Positions 1 through 9,089 of a stretch of DNA of 36,948 nt are shown here, in pieces. A model generated the notes under the pieces. That model did not search any database and was not told the DNA's origin. It worked only from the letters and a program-made list of their open reading frames with translations. This stretch comes from Acidobacteriaceae bacterium. Lineage in GTDB: Bacteria > Acidobacteriota > Terriglobia > Terriglobales > Acidobacteriaceae. A program made the position numbers and the translations under genes. Location of the stretch: positions 4,139-41,086 of the forward strand of contig PLST01000461.1 in NCBI GenBank assembly GCA_003164255.1. The letters run 5' to 3'. How positions within the stretch are numbered: the first letter of the stretch is position 1; each line of letters starts with the position of its first letter.

Positions 1-335
1 ATCCGGATGTGTTCATTAGGGACTGTTTGGTAGTAAACCGCGAGGCGCTTCCTCACCTCGGCTGCGCGGGAGCGGACCACCGGGTCTTCGTTCGTGTCGT
101 AGTCCGGGCGTCTGCCAAAAACGCTCGCCCCGATAATTCGCTCCTTCAGCATCTCCGGATGACCGGATAGAGTCTGATCCACGATGTACTGCAACAACTC
201 CTGAGACTGTTTGCTGGAGTGAAACGGCGTACTTTGCAGGACTGCCGACAAGGCCCTCTGGACTTCGGCCGCCGGTACAATCTCCGAGTCCTCTTGCCGG
301 TCAGGAGAGTCGGTCCTTTCGACTGTATTCCCCAC
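1..335 (-). CDS. Partial protein with acidobacterial conserved N-terminal domain
   Basis: The gene runs off the left edge, so only about the first 111 residues are present. The start is a GTG at 335: GAGG lies 6 bases upstream and an in-frame TGA two codons before it excludes any earlier start. Read from the minus strand, the fragment has a polar N-terminus, then a helical stretch with LLQYIVDQTL, LKERIIGASVFGR, PDYDTNEDPVVRSRAAEVRK and RLAVYYQ. I recognise this as a domain common at the N-terminus of acidobacterial proteins, many of which continue with a membrane segment and TPR repeats. Its biochemical role is not known to me; a regulatory role is possible. It is divergent from the receptor at 620, so both promoters lie in 336-619. 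The domain call is fairly safe; the remainder of the protein cannot be seen. Confidence 0.75.
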   Translation of the reverse strand, partial: MGNTVERTDSPDRQEDSEIVPAAEVQRALSAVLQSTPFHSSKQSQELLQYIVDQTLSGHPEMLKERIIGASVFGRRPDYDTNEDPVVRSRAAEVRKRLAVYYQTVPNEHIR

Positions 336-619
336 AGGTCACCTCAGTTCACTGGCCGCAAGCGTACTGTACTCCCCTTTATATCCTATTGACAAGTCAG
401 AACTAACACCCGAGCGCTCTCGAACAATACCGTACAGTACGTTGTCATTCCTCTGTAGAAAGCGCTCCCTTGTGCGTGGAATCGGGGCTGGTCTGTCGGG
501 TGGGCGATATCCAAACTCCCCCGGCCGATTCGACCGCCGCGTAGGCTCCTGGTTTTCCCTACTCAAGGGCCTGGGGCAATCAAATGGGAAATCAACAGAG
601 AAACATCTGGGGAGGCAGA
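336..619. promoter_or_regulatory. Divergent intergenic region with operator-like palindromes
   Basis: This stretch separates the partial minus-strand gene from the receptor at 620. It holds two copies of a quasi-palindrome: CGTACTGTAC at 363-372 and CGTACAGTACG at 431-441. Between and after them are two AGCGCT-centred sites: GAGCGCTC at 412-419 and GAAAGCGCTCCC from about 458. The four sites alternate in order. A perfect TTGACA occurs at 389-394 on the plus strand, but no good -10 follows at 16-18 bases, so I do not call it a promoter. The symmetric sites suggest binding of one or two dimeric regulators. The AGCGCT centre resembles LacI-family operators; the CGTAC sites have no match I can name. 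Confidence 0.45.
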
Positions 620-3600
620 ATGAAAAGGTTACGTCTCGTACACCTGGCAGTCTTGATGGTAACGATGTTCCTAGGGCTGACATTTGTTACAAAACTCCAG
701 GCGCAGTCGAAGAGCATCACAGCCTCGCTTTCGGGAACTGTTACCGACCCTACCGGGGCCAGAATCCCGAAAGCCGCGGTGAAGCTAACCAACCCGGAAA
801 GTGGAACTACTCGAAGCGACACCACGTCGGCGCTCGGTGAGTTTAACTTTGCGTTTCTCCCGACGGGCACCTACGTTCTTGAGGCGAGCGCGCCGGGATT
901 CAAGACAACCCGGCAGGAAGGCATCGTTCTGGCTCAGGGGGATTCAGTGAGCATGGGGGTCAGTCTGACGGTCGGCGCCACCGAGCAAGTCACCGTCAAC
1001 ACGACAGGGCCGCTGCTTCAAACTGAGGACTCGAGCATGAGCACCGAGCTCACGAGCCAGCAACTTCAGGAGCTTCCACTCAACCTCCGGAACGACCTCT
1101 CCTTTGCGACATTGAACTCCGCCGTGAACACACAGGGCTACCGGCAGCTGTTGGCATCCGGCGGCAGTGAAGACACAGCCGACCAGGATTACTCCTTCCT
1201 GAATTTCGGTGGCGGCTACTTCGGAACCAACCTATTCCTTCTGGAGGGCGGCTACGACGTGGCCCAAGGCTGGGGAGGAAGCCAGTATGTTCCCGCTCCG
1301 GAAGACACGGACCAGGTGAAAGTAACCAGCTACGAGTTTTCAGCCGAGTACGGATTCAGCACCGGCAATGCAATCAGCATCACTACGAAGGCCGGCACCA
1401 GCAACTACCATTTCCTGGCCGACGAATACTTGCGCAACCAGGACCTGGACGCTAACCTTTATTTCAACAAGCTGGCGGGCTTGCCCAGAGTTGACGATCA
1501 CCGGAACCAGTTTGGAATCGCCGGTGGCGGCCCGCTCTACATCCCGGGCATCTATAAACACAGGGACAAAACCTTCTTTTTCGCCAACTATGAGGGTCTC
1601 CGGCTCAACGGCGGCCTCACCTTCGGCGGCAATGTGCCGACCACTGCCGCGTTGGGTGGTGACTTCTCATCGGAACTGACGACCACTCAGGTCGGAACCG
1701 ATGCGCTGTGCCGGCCTATCTACAAAGGGGCGATCTACAACCCCTATACATCCAGAGCGGTTACGGCTACCTGCGCTACTGCCAATAGCACCGTGGGACA
1801 AACCGTTGAAATCCGCGATCCCTATGCGGGAAATATCATACCCACAACCGGCGTAGGCGCAATCGACGCTCTGGCCAACAAATTCGCCAAGGGTAACTAC
1901 TGGCCGGCGCCAAAGAATCCGGGCGGTGGCTACAACTTCAACACCTCGACGAGCGCGCCGACCTCCTCCAACGAGTGGGGAATCCGCATTGACGAAAACA
2001 TCAACGCAAATAATAAGATCTACGGGCAATTCTCGAATAAGCACGAGGGAAAGGTGCAAACGGGCGCCTTTTACGGAAACGATATTGCCGGGCCCTACGT
2101 GTTTGACCCGAACAACCGTATGTTTGGGGTTTTGGGCTATTCTCACGTCTTCAGCCCAACTCTTATCCTCACCACCGACTTGTTTTTCACTCGCTTTGCC
2201 GCGGGGAACGTGGTCCAGGGCTATGGTTTCAAACCTTCGTCGCTCGGGCTGCCGGGCGTTCTCGACACGTGGACACCACAGTTTCCGCAGATTTCGTTCG
2301 GAAACACCTTTAGCGGCCAGGGATCATATGCTCCCCTGGGGGCGACACAAAACTCGGGCGAAGCCACCTTCCCTGAGAATAATGGCAGCCTGAACGCCGA
2401 CCTGAACAAAAGCTTCAAAGCACATTCGGTTTCGATCGGGTATCTGGGCATTTGGCAAACCACAGACGGCGGCAGGTTGACCCCAACTGTAATGAATTTC
2501 AGCGTCCCCATGACGGCAGGTCCCGACCCGTCGAATCCGGCGACATCAACAAACGGAGACGGGCTTGCATCCTTCCTGGCGGGCGCCGGCAACTCTGGGG
2601 TCGGCTCGGCTGGAACCACTGGCTACACCGCGTTTGCGGCGACGACCAATTACCTGCACGGAATGTACGTCCAGGACGACTGGAAAGCCAACCGGAAGTT
2701 GACGTTGAACCTCGGCTTCCGTTATGAAATCCAGATGCCGGCTACGGCACGGCATAATCAACAGGCGTACTTCGATTTCCACGCTATCAACCCGATCAGC
2801 GCGGCGACGGGGATTCCGGTTACTGGGGAAATCGTCTACAACACTCCGGGGAACCGCGGTCTCTATCAAAAGAACTTGAACGACCTAGCGCCCCGCGTGG
2901 GCTTTACGTACGCCATCTTGCCGAAGCTGGTGATGCGCGGTGGCTACGGCTGGTATTACGCCAGAAACTGGTATGGCGGTTCCGGTCCGGACCCGGGATA
3001 CTCGACCTCGACAGCCTGGACTTCTTCGCCCGACGGGATCACGGTGACGACGCCGCTCGCGCAGGCATTCCAAACTGGACTTGTGCCGGTGACCGGGAAC
3101 GCGCTGGGAAGCCTGACCGGCGTTGGTCAGGGTGGCGGCGGCGTGAATCCATTCCGTCCCGATCCTCTTACCAAGGAGTTCGCCTTTGGGCTCCAATACG
3201 CCTTCACGGCCAACGACGTGCTGGATGTTGCCTACGTCGGAGGCCGCGGGTCGCGCATTACGATCGGCGGCATGAACTACGGCCAGCTGAATCCAAGCTA
3301 TCTTTCCCAGGGTTCGGCGCTGAACGCCTCGGCGGGCACCAACCCGTATGCCCATGCGTTGAGTTCCCTGGGACTTACTGCTATGGCTTGCCCGTGGACG
3401 GTCGCGCAGTCCCTGATGCCGTATCCGGAGTTCTGCGGGGGCGCCTCAGCCACAGACGAGCCCGTCGGAATCAACAACTACAACGCATTGCAGGCAAATT
3501 TCAAGCATCGTTTCGGGGCCGGCCTGATCCTCACAGCCTCCTACACGTACTCGAAGTTCCTGTCTGACGTTGCCGGACCGGAGGAATGGGGATCGGTCAA

Positions 3601-4255
3601 CGGCGATACCGGCGGCTCCGGTATTCGCAATTACTACAACCTGAAAGCCGATTGGACGGTCGACGGCGAGGATATTCCTGAATCGCTGGTTTTGAACTAT
3701 GTGTATGAACTGCCGTTTGGCCGGGGCAAGACGATTGGCAGCGGCATGAACAGGGCTGAGGATGCAATTGTGGGCGGCTGGCAGTTCTCGGGCATTACCA
3801 CCGTGCAGAGCGGTTTCCCGATGTCGATCGGCCCCAACGGGAACAGCTCAACCGTCTTTGGCGGCAGCCAACATGCAAACCTGACCGGGGCGCCATTCAG
3901 GACCGGCAGCTGCGGCAACGGCAAGCCCGGTAATCCGGTCATTTCTGTGGGAACGAAGTATTGCTTCTTTAACCCGGCGGCCTTTACACCGCCGCCCGCA
4001 TACACCTTCGGCACCGGACCACGCTACTATTCCAATTTGCGGGCACCGAGATACGTGGACGAAGATCTGACACTAGGGAAGTGGTTCAACCTCGTGGAAG
4101 GATTCAAGCTGCAGTTCGCGGTCCAGATGTTCAACGCTTTCAACCACCCCAATTTCGGTATACCGGACTCCGGCGTCGGCGATGGAACTATGGGTGAGAG
4201 TTCGTCCACGCAGGGAGCGAGAGAGATGCAGGGCGTACTGAAGGTCACCTTTTAG
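620..4255 (+). CDS. TonB-dependent receptor, Oar-like
   Basis: Outer-membrane receptor expected to take up a large substrate, here probably an oligosaccharide, using TonB energy. I chose the ATG at 620 because GGAGG lies about 5 bases upstream and a clear signal peptide follows, ending near LQAQ at residue 29; an in-frame ATG at 584 lacks this. The protein is 1,211 residues. Residues about 30-130 form a carboxypeptidase-regulatory-like domain (SGTVTDPTGARIPKAAVKL ... GFKTTRQEG), followed by a plug around 140-260 and a long barrel. Barrel motifs include YVQDDWKANRKLTLNLGFRY, VYELPFGRGKT, MFNAFNHPNFG and a C-terminal phenylalanine (VLKVTF). It heads a plus-strand run whose next gene, a TPR protein, starts 13 bases after its stop. 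The family is large in Acidobacteriota; the exact ligand cannot be read from sequence. Confidence 0.93.
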   Translation: MKRLRLVHLAVLMVTMFLGLTFVTKLQAQSKSITASLSGTVTDPTGARIPKAAVKLTNPESGTTRSDTTSALGEFNFAFLPTGTYVLEASAPGFKTTRQEGIVLAQGDSVSMGVSLTVGATEQVTVNTTGPLLQTEDSSMSTELTSQQLQELPLNLRNDLSFATLNSAVNTQGYRQLLASGGSEDTADQDYSFLNFGGGYFGTNLFLLEGGYDVAQGWGGSQYVPAPEDTDQVKVTSYEFSAEYGFSTGNAISITTKAGTSNYHFLADEYLRNQDLDANLYFNKLAGLPRVDDHRNQFGIAGGGPLYIPGIYKHRDKTFFFANYEGLRLNGGLTFGGNVPTTAALGGDFSSELTTTQVGTDALCRPIYKGAIYNPYTSRAVTATCATANSTVGQTVEIRDPYAGNIIPTTGVGAIDALANKFAKGNYWPAPKNPGGGYNFNTSTSAPTSSNEWGIRIDENINANNKIYGQFSNKHEGKVQTGAFYGNDIAGPYVFDPNNRMFGVLGYSHVFSPTLILTTDLFFTRFAAGNVVQGYGFKPSSLGLPGVLDTWTPQFPQISFGNTFSGQGSYAPLGATQNSGEATFPENNGSLNADLNKSFKAHSVSIGYLGIWQTTDGGRLTPTVMNFSVPMTAGPDPSNPATSTNGDGLASFLAGAGNSGVGSAGTTGYTAFAATTNYLHGMYVQDDWKANRKLTLNLGFRYEIQMPATARHNQQAYFDFHAINPISAATGIPVTGEIVYNTPGNRGLYQKNLNDLAPRVGFTYAILPKLVMRGGYGWYYARNWYGGSGPDPGYSTSTAWTSSPDGITVTTPLAQAFQTGLVPVTGNALGSLTGVGQGGGGVNPFRPDPLTKEFAFGLQYAFTANDVLDVAYVGGRGSRITIGGMNYGQLNPSYLSQGSALNASAGTNPYAHALSSLGLTAMACPWTVAQSLMPYPEFCGGASATDEPVGINNYNALQANFKHRFGAGLILTASYTYSKFLSDVAGPEEWGSVNGDTGGSGIRNYYNLKADWTVDGEDIPESLVLNYVYELPFGRGKTIGSGMNRAEDAIVGGWQFSGITTVQSGFPMSIGPNGNSSTVFGGSQHANLTGAPFRTGSCGNGKPGNPVISVGTKYCFFNPAAFTPPPAYTFGTGPRYYSNLRAPRYVDEDLTLGKWFNLVEGFKLQFAVQMFNAFNHPNFGIPDSGVGDGTMGESSSTQGAREMQGVLKVTF

Positions 4256-4268
4256 GGTTCCTATATCC

Positions 4269-6203
4269 ATGCAAAGGACCGTCCTTGCTCTCTGCCTTAC
4301 GGTCGCGCTCACGAATTCAGCCGTGAGCGCGGTCGTAAGTGCGCAAGAGCCTGCACAAACTCTTCAACCCGTCCTGGCTGGCGCCCAAGCGGCCCAGTCC
4401 AGGGGGGATTTTCAAGCTGCGGCGGATGCATACCGGAAAGCCACCGAGGTTGCACCCTCGATTCCGCAACTGTGGGCCAATCTGGGCCTCATGGATCACC
4501 AACTGGGGAAGTCACCTGAAGCGATTGAAGCCTTCAGGAAAGCGGCCGAGCTGGACTCGTCTCTATTTGTTCCGCAGCTCTTTCTCGGCATCGAGTACCT
4601 CGATGCCAAGAATCCAGCAGCAGCTCTGCCATATCTGAAACGTGCCGTGACGATCAATTCCAAGGATGTGCAGGCTGCACTTTCCCTGGGCAGCACGTAT
4701 TCCATGCTGGATCGCGGCAGTCAGGCTGCCGAGTCCTTTTGGAATGCAACGGAGATTGCCCCGAACAACGGAAGTGCATGGCTTGGCCTCGGGAGAGCGT
4801 ACCTGCAGCAGGTTGAAAGCGACGCGCGTCTTATGACTTCAACTTACAAACATTCACCGTACGTCGTTCTGCGGACCGCGGAGACTCTGGCCGAACAGGG
4901 CAAGCTGGTTGACGCGGAGAGCGCCTACAAGGCCGCGATCGCGTTTCCGGCACCGGCGCCGTGTGCTCATGCAGAGTTCGGGATTGCGCTGCTTCGGGAA
5001 AAGAAGATCGCAGAAGCGCGCGAACAGTTCGAAGCGGAGGCTCGGACGGAAGAACACTGCAGACTAGCGTCGATAGGCAATGCTGTAGCGGCTGCTACAG
5101 AAGGGAAACCGGAGGAGGCCGTCAAAGCGCTCGCAGCGATTGCCGCGAACGATCCCAGATTCATTGAATCAAATCTGTATCTGTTCCGCGATGCTTTATC
5201 GGCAGACCAGGCACGATCAATGGCCGATCTGGCACGGATGCAACAGAGCGACGAAGGGTCTTCAGCCGATTTCGGCACTGTAGTTGAGCAGGCGCTTGTT
5301 TCCGATGTGCAGATCGCGGCGGGAATTGATGAGGCGGAAGCGGCTCAAGGGACGCGACCCGCATCGGCGGCAGCACGGACACTTTACCTTGCCGGGAAGT
5401 ACACAGCCTGCGATCGGGCCCTGATGCCGGCGCTGGAAAAGCTGGACAGCGCGCAACTACAACTGCTTGCATCCTGCGCGTATTACACTGGCGACTTCCT
5501 CTCGGTTTCAAAGGTCGCTAAAAGGCAGAAAGCAAATCCAGCCACATTGCTGCAAGGTTTGTACTGGGAGACGAAGGCCGATCAGAAACTGGCGATTGCC
5601 TCGTTGACTCGAGCGGGCGAGATTGACCCCGACTCGCCGCGGATGCATGTCTTGACGGGAGATGTGTTTCGCCAGAAGCGGCGCTGGAGCGAGGCGGAGG
5701 CGGAATATCGAAAAGCTCTTGCCATCGATCCCGCGAGCCACGGAGCGCGGCTGAACCTTGGGATTGTGCTGTTCAGTGAACTGAAGACAGATGAAGCCTT
5801 CACGATTGCCAAGTCACTGCTCGCGGAGGCACCGGAAGACCCTGAGGCGAACCTGCTCGCCGGAGAGATTCTGGTGCTGGACCACAAGTTTGAAGAGGCC
5901 GAGCCATACCTAACCCATTGCCAAAACCTTGCTCAGGAGTTCGTTCCGTATCTTCATATTCTGCTAGGGCAGGTGTATGCGGAAACGAATAGGGTTCCAG
6001 AGGCCATCTCGGAGTACAAGCTGGGTCTCGTAAGCGATGAGAATGGCGGACTCCACTACCAACTGGCGCGTCTTTATCAGAAGACCGGGGATACAAAGGC
6101 AGCGGCAGAAGCTTTGCAGGTTTCGCAGCGGTTGCGAAAGCATTGGGACGATCGCGCAAGCATTGTCCTTCAACAGTCGGCGACAGACATCAGTCATCAA
6201 TAG
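4269..6203 (+). CDS. Exported TPR-repeat protein
   Basis: The protein has 644 residues. A signal peptide (MQRTVLALCLTVALTNSAVS ...) ends near VVSAQ at about residue 26, so it acts outside the cytoplasm. TPR units are plain at about 40-175, for example AYRKATEVAPSIPQLWANLG and AFRKAAELDSSLFVPQLFLG, and again at about 440-630 (EYRKALAIDPASHGARLNLG). The middle is helical with weaker repeats. No catalytic motif is visible. It follows the receptor by 13 bases and is probably co-transcribed. A TPR protein directly behind a receptor recalls the SusC/SusD pair, since SusD is itself rich in TPR-like helices; that role is inference, as no lipoprotein cysteine or SusD motif is seen. A weak ribosome-binding site suggests translational coupling. 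Confidence 0.85.
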   Translation: MQRTVLALCLTVALTNSAVSAVVSAQEPAQTLQPVLAGAQAAQSRGDFQAAADAYRKATEVAPSIPQLWANLGLMDHQLGKSPEAIEAFRKAAELDSSLFVPQLFLGIEYLDAKNPAAALPYLKRAVTINSKDVQAALSLGSTYSMLDRGSQAAESFWNATEIAPNNGSAWLGLGRAYLQQVESDARLMTSTYKHSPYVVLRTAETLAEQGKLVDAESAYKAAIAFPAPAPCAHAEFGIALLREKKIAEAREQFEAEARTEEHCRLASIGNAVAAATEGKPEEAVKALAAIAANDPRFIESNLYLFRDALSADQARSMADLARMQQSDEGSSADFGTVVEQALVSDVQIAAGIDEAEAAQGTRPASAAARTLYLAGKYTACDRALMPALEKLDSAQLQLLASCAYYTGDFLSVSKVAKRQKANPATLLQGLYWETKADQKLAIASLTRAGEIDPDSPRMHVLTGDVFRQKRRWSEAEAEYRKALAIDPASHGARLNLGIVLFSELKTDEAFTIAKSLLAEAPEDPEANLLAGEILVLDHKFEEAEPYLTHCQNLAQEFVPYLHILLGQVYAETNRVPEAISEYKLGLVSDENGGLHYQLARLYQKTGDTKAAAEALQVSQRLRKHWDDRASIVLQQSATDISHQ

Positions 6204-6313
6204 GGTTCCGAAAGATCGCGAGTTGGAATTGCTTGAATAAGAGTTGATCAGGATTGATCGAGGAAGGGAACAAGCTTGCTTGCCGGGTGAGCAAAGCATC
6301 ATCGGGTAACCGT

Positions 6314-8971
6314 ATGTTCCATTTTGATTGGTTTAGTTCAAAGTTGACACGGGAGTTCATTTTGATCTCATCAGGTTGTACGAAAGCCGTGCTTGCCGTC
6401 GCAGCGCTCGTATTCTCGGGCTCGACACTTTCTTATTGCGCTGGCAATGAGATACGTTCGTTCGAACGAAACGCCAATGGCGCAACTCTGTACGCAGACG
6501 GGGGCGCCTTACGCATCACCGTATGCTCGGATCGGATTGTCCATGTGGTTGCCAGCCCCGCTCGAGAGATTCCGGTTGCGATTGTGCCCGCGGTGATTGG
6601 CGAGTGCAACGACACTCAGTTCAGAATTGAGTCCAACAAGTCAAAGATCTCGGTTCGCACTGCAGCTCTCGAAGTGAGCGTAGACCGTGCAACGGGCGCC
6701 GTCCGCTTCCTCACAGTTGACGGTAAGACGATACTTAGCGAGCCGGTAAGTGGGGGAAGAAAGCTGACCCCGGAAACGATTCAAGGCGTCTCCACATTCC
6801 AGGTGCAGCAGGCGTTTATGTCGCCCGCCGATGAGGCGCTCTATGGTCTCGGCCAGCACCAGGAGGGAATCTTCAACCTGCGAGAGCTTCCGCTTCGTTT
6901 GCAGCAAGCCAATACGAATATTTCTATTCCTGTTTTGGTGTCGACCAAAGGCTATGGGCTGCTTTGGAACAACGCGTCGTTGACGGACTTCAATACGGCC
7001 GACGAACCGATTACGTTGAATGCCGCGACAGGCGAAGGGACATTCAGAACAGGTGCGGCGGGAGAGTATGGATTTTTGCTGATCGGGAACCGAAGGAGCA
7101 AGCTGCGCCTTTCTGTCGACGACAAGGCGATCATCGATATCAACAATATGTGGGTTGCAGATTCTGCCAGCGCTAAGATCAGGCTAGAGGCGGAAACAGA
7201 CTACAAGATTTCGGCTCAAACTGGCGGCAATACCAGTCTGTTTGTGCGCCCTCCTTCCGCGACTACTGAATTTCGTTCTGAGGCCGGTGGAGCGGTGGAC
7301 TACTACTTCTTCTACGGGCCAGAGCTGAACCAGGTGATTGCAGAGTATCGCCAGATGACCGGTGCTGCTCCGCTGCTACCTCAATGGGCATATGGCTTTT
7401 GGCAGTGCAGGGAGCGGTACTCAAGCCAGCAACAGATTCTGGATACGGCCGCGGAGTTTCGCACGCGCAAGATTCCAGTCGATGTAATTGTTCAGGATTG
7501 GCAGTATTGGGGCAAGTATGGGTGGAATGCGTTGCGCTTCGACGAACGGTATTATCCCGAGCCGGCGCAGCTGATGACCCAGCTGCACGAAGAAGATATT
7601 CATCTTGTGGCTTCAGTGTGGGCGAAGTTTGGAACCGAGACCGCAGTCGATCAGGATATGAAGAAAGAGCATCTGATGCTGGCGTCAGCGAATGGCCCTC
7701 GGGAACCCGGAGAGGGACAAGCAAAAGAGGATTGGGTTGACCTTTTCAATCCGAAGGCACAGAAGATGTTCTGGTCTGAGCTGAATCGCGGCCTGTTTCA
7801 CGACGGACTGGACGGATGGTGGTTGGACGCCTCAGAGCCCGAAGGGGACCCGCTCAAAGGAGCGCCAACATTTCTAGGTCCCGGAGAACTTGTACGCAAT
7901 GCGTATCCGCTTTATGAAACCACAGCAGTTTATGACGGACAGCGCGCTGCCGATGACCGGAAGCGCGTCGTGATTCTCACGAGGTCCGCGTTTACCGGCC
8001 AACAGCGCAACGGGACTATCTCGTGGTCGGGCGATATCTCAGCGAACTGGGAGACACTCCGCAGGCAGATCCCGGCAGGGCTGAGCTTCAGCATGTCGGG
8101 GATGCCCTACTGGACCACAGACATTGGCGGCTTCTTCCGTCCGCGGGACCAATACACTTCGGACGCCTATCACGAGCTTCTCATCCGGTGGTTTCAGTTC
8201 GGTGCTTTCAGTCCCATCTTTCGAGTTCACGGCTACCAATCGGAAACCGAAATGTGGAAGTACGGCCCCCAGGTCGAAGGAATCCTGAAGGAATTCGATG
8301 AGCTTCGTTACCGGCTCCTGCCCTACACGTACTCAACTGCTTGGGGAGTCACTAACCGCGGAGCGACGATGATGAAGGCTCTGCCTTTCGTCTATCCAAG
8401 TGATCAGTCCTTGAGAGAAGTCAGCGATCAATTCTTATTTGGCGATTCGCTTCTGATCAATCCAGTAACAGAGCCCAACGTGACGACTCGTAGAGTCGTC
8501 CTCCCTGCGGGCAGTGATTGGTTCGACTTCTGGAGTGGTCAGAAATATCACGGGGGACAAACGATGGTTGCAGATGCCCCGTTGGACAAGATGCCCATTC
8601 TGGTAAGGGAGGGAAGCATTGTTCCTCTCGGGCCCAACATTCAGTACGCTGCTGAAAGTCATGATCCGATTGAACTCCGCATCTACGGCGGCAAGGATGC
8701 CGACTTCCAACTATACGAAGACAGCGGAGACGGATACGCCTACGAGCGTGGGGAACGAGCGACGATAAACCTGCACTGGAATGACAAAACGCGCGAACTA
8801 ACCATCGGTGATCGGAACGGTTCGTTTTCCGGATTGCACGCCAAAATACATCTTAATGTCGCACTGGTCCGGCAAAACCATGGAACAGGAATAGCGGCAG
8901 AGAAATCATTTGACAGTTCGGTGGTCTATGAGGGACATCGGATGACCGTTGGGCTGAAGACAGTAAATTGA
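6314..8971 (+). CDS. GH31 alpha-glycosidase (alpha-xylosidase-like) with PA14-like insert
   Basis: Retaining glycoside hydrolase acting on terminal alpha-linked xylose or glucose. From the ATG at 6314, residues 30-200 form the N-terminal beta-sandwich (ALYGLGQHQEG is the usual GH31 motif). Residues about 237-311 are a PA14-like insert (GEYGFLLIGNRRSKLRLSVD). The barrel follows, with nucleophile D505 in WWLDASEPE and acid/base D574 in SWSGDI, then GMPYWTTDIGGF and RWFQFGAFSPIFRVHG. The C-terminus has a DUF5110-like sandwich (FQLYEDSGDGYAYE). PA14-bearing GH31 enzymes include xyloglucan alpha-xylosidases, which favours that activity. The start is uncertain: the frame is open from a TTG at 6254, and a TTG at 6362 has GGGAG 6 bases upstream and gives a compact signal peptide. 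It is exported in either of the later cases. It lies in the same run as the receptor and TPR genes. Confidence 0.9.
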   Translation: MFHFDWFSSKLTREFILISSGCTKAVLAVAALVFSGSTLSYCAGNEIRSFERNANGATLYADGGALRITVCSDRIVHVVASPAREIPVAIVPAVIGECNDTQFRIESNKSKISVRTAALEVSVDRATGAVRFLTVDGKTILSEPVSGGRKLTPETIQGVSTFQVQQAFMSPADEALYGLGQHQEGIFNLRELPLRLQQANTNISIPVLVSTKGYGLLWNNASLTDFNTADEPITLNAATGEGTFRTGAAGEYGFLLIGNRRSKLRLSVDDKAIIDINNMWVADSASAKIRLEAETDYKISAQTGGNTSLFVRPPSATTEFRSEAGGAVDYYFFYGPELNQVIAEYRQMTGAAPLLPQWAYGFWQCRERYSSQQQILDTAAEFRTRKIPVDVIVQDWQYWGKYGWNALRFDERYYPEPAQLMTQLHEEDIHLVASVWAKFGTETAVDQDMKKEHLMLASANGPREPGEGQAKEDWVDLFNPKAQKMFWSELNRGLFHDGLDGWWLDASEPEGDPLKGAPTFLGPGELVRNAYPLYETTAVYDGQRAADDRKRVVILTRSAFTGQQRNGTISWSGDISANWETLRRQIPAGLSFSMSGMPYWTTDIGGFFRPRDQYTSDAYHELLIRWFQFGAFSPIFRVHGYQSETEMWKYGPQVEGILKEFDELRYRLLPYTYSTAWGVTNRGATMMKALPFVYPSDQSLREVSDQFLFGDSLLINPVTEPNVTTRRVVLPAGSDWFDFWSGQKYHGGQTMVADAPLDKMPILVREGSIVPLGPNIQYAAESHDPIELRIYGGKDADFQLYEDSGDGYAYERGERATINLHWNDKTRELTIGDRNGSFSGLHAKIHLNVALVRQNHGTGIAAEKSFDSSVVYEGHRMTVGLKTVN

Positions 8972-9089
8972 GAGTACTGCATTTGTTCCTTTTGAAATTG
9001 GTAATGTACCGGAGCTTTAAGCAAAGTGATCCAAATCTGATTTCACTAGTTTGAAATCTGCGCCGAGTTTTGTCCAACAGGGGTAAGAA

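Noticed and set aside
389-394. Perfect TTGACA as a promoter of the first receptor
   Set aside because: No acceptable -10 box lies 16-18 bases downstream on the plus strand, so a promoter call is not supported.
442-840. 132-codon plus-strand open frame before and across the receptor start
   Set aside because: It overlaps the receptor's signal peptide in another frame, has no ribosome-binding site and no recognisable protein features.
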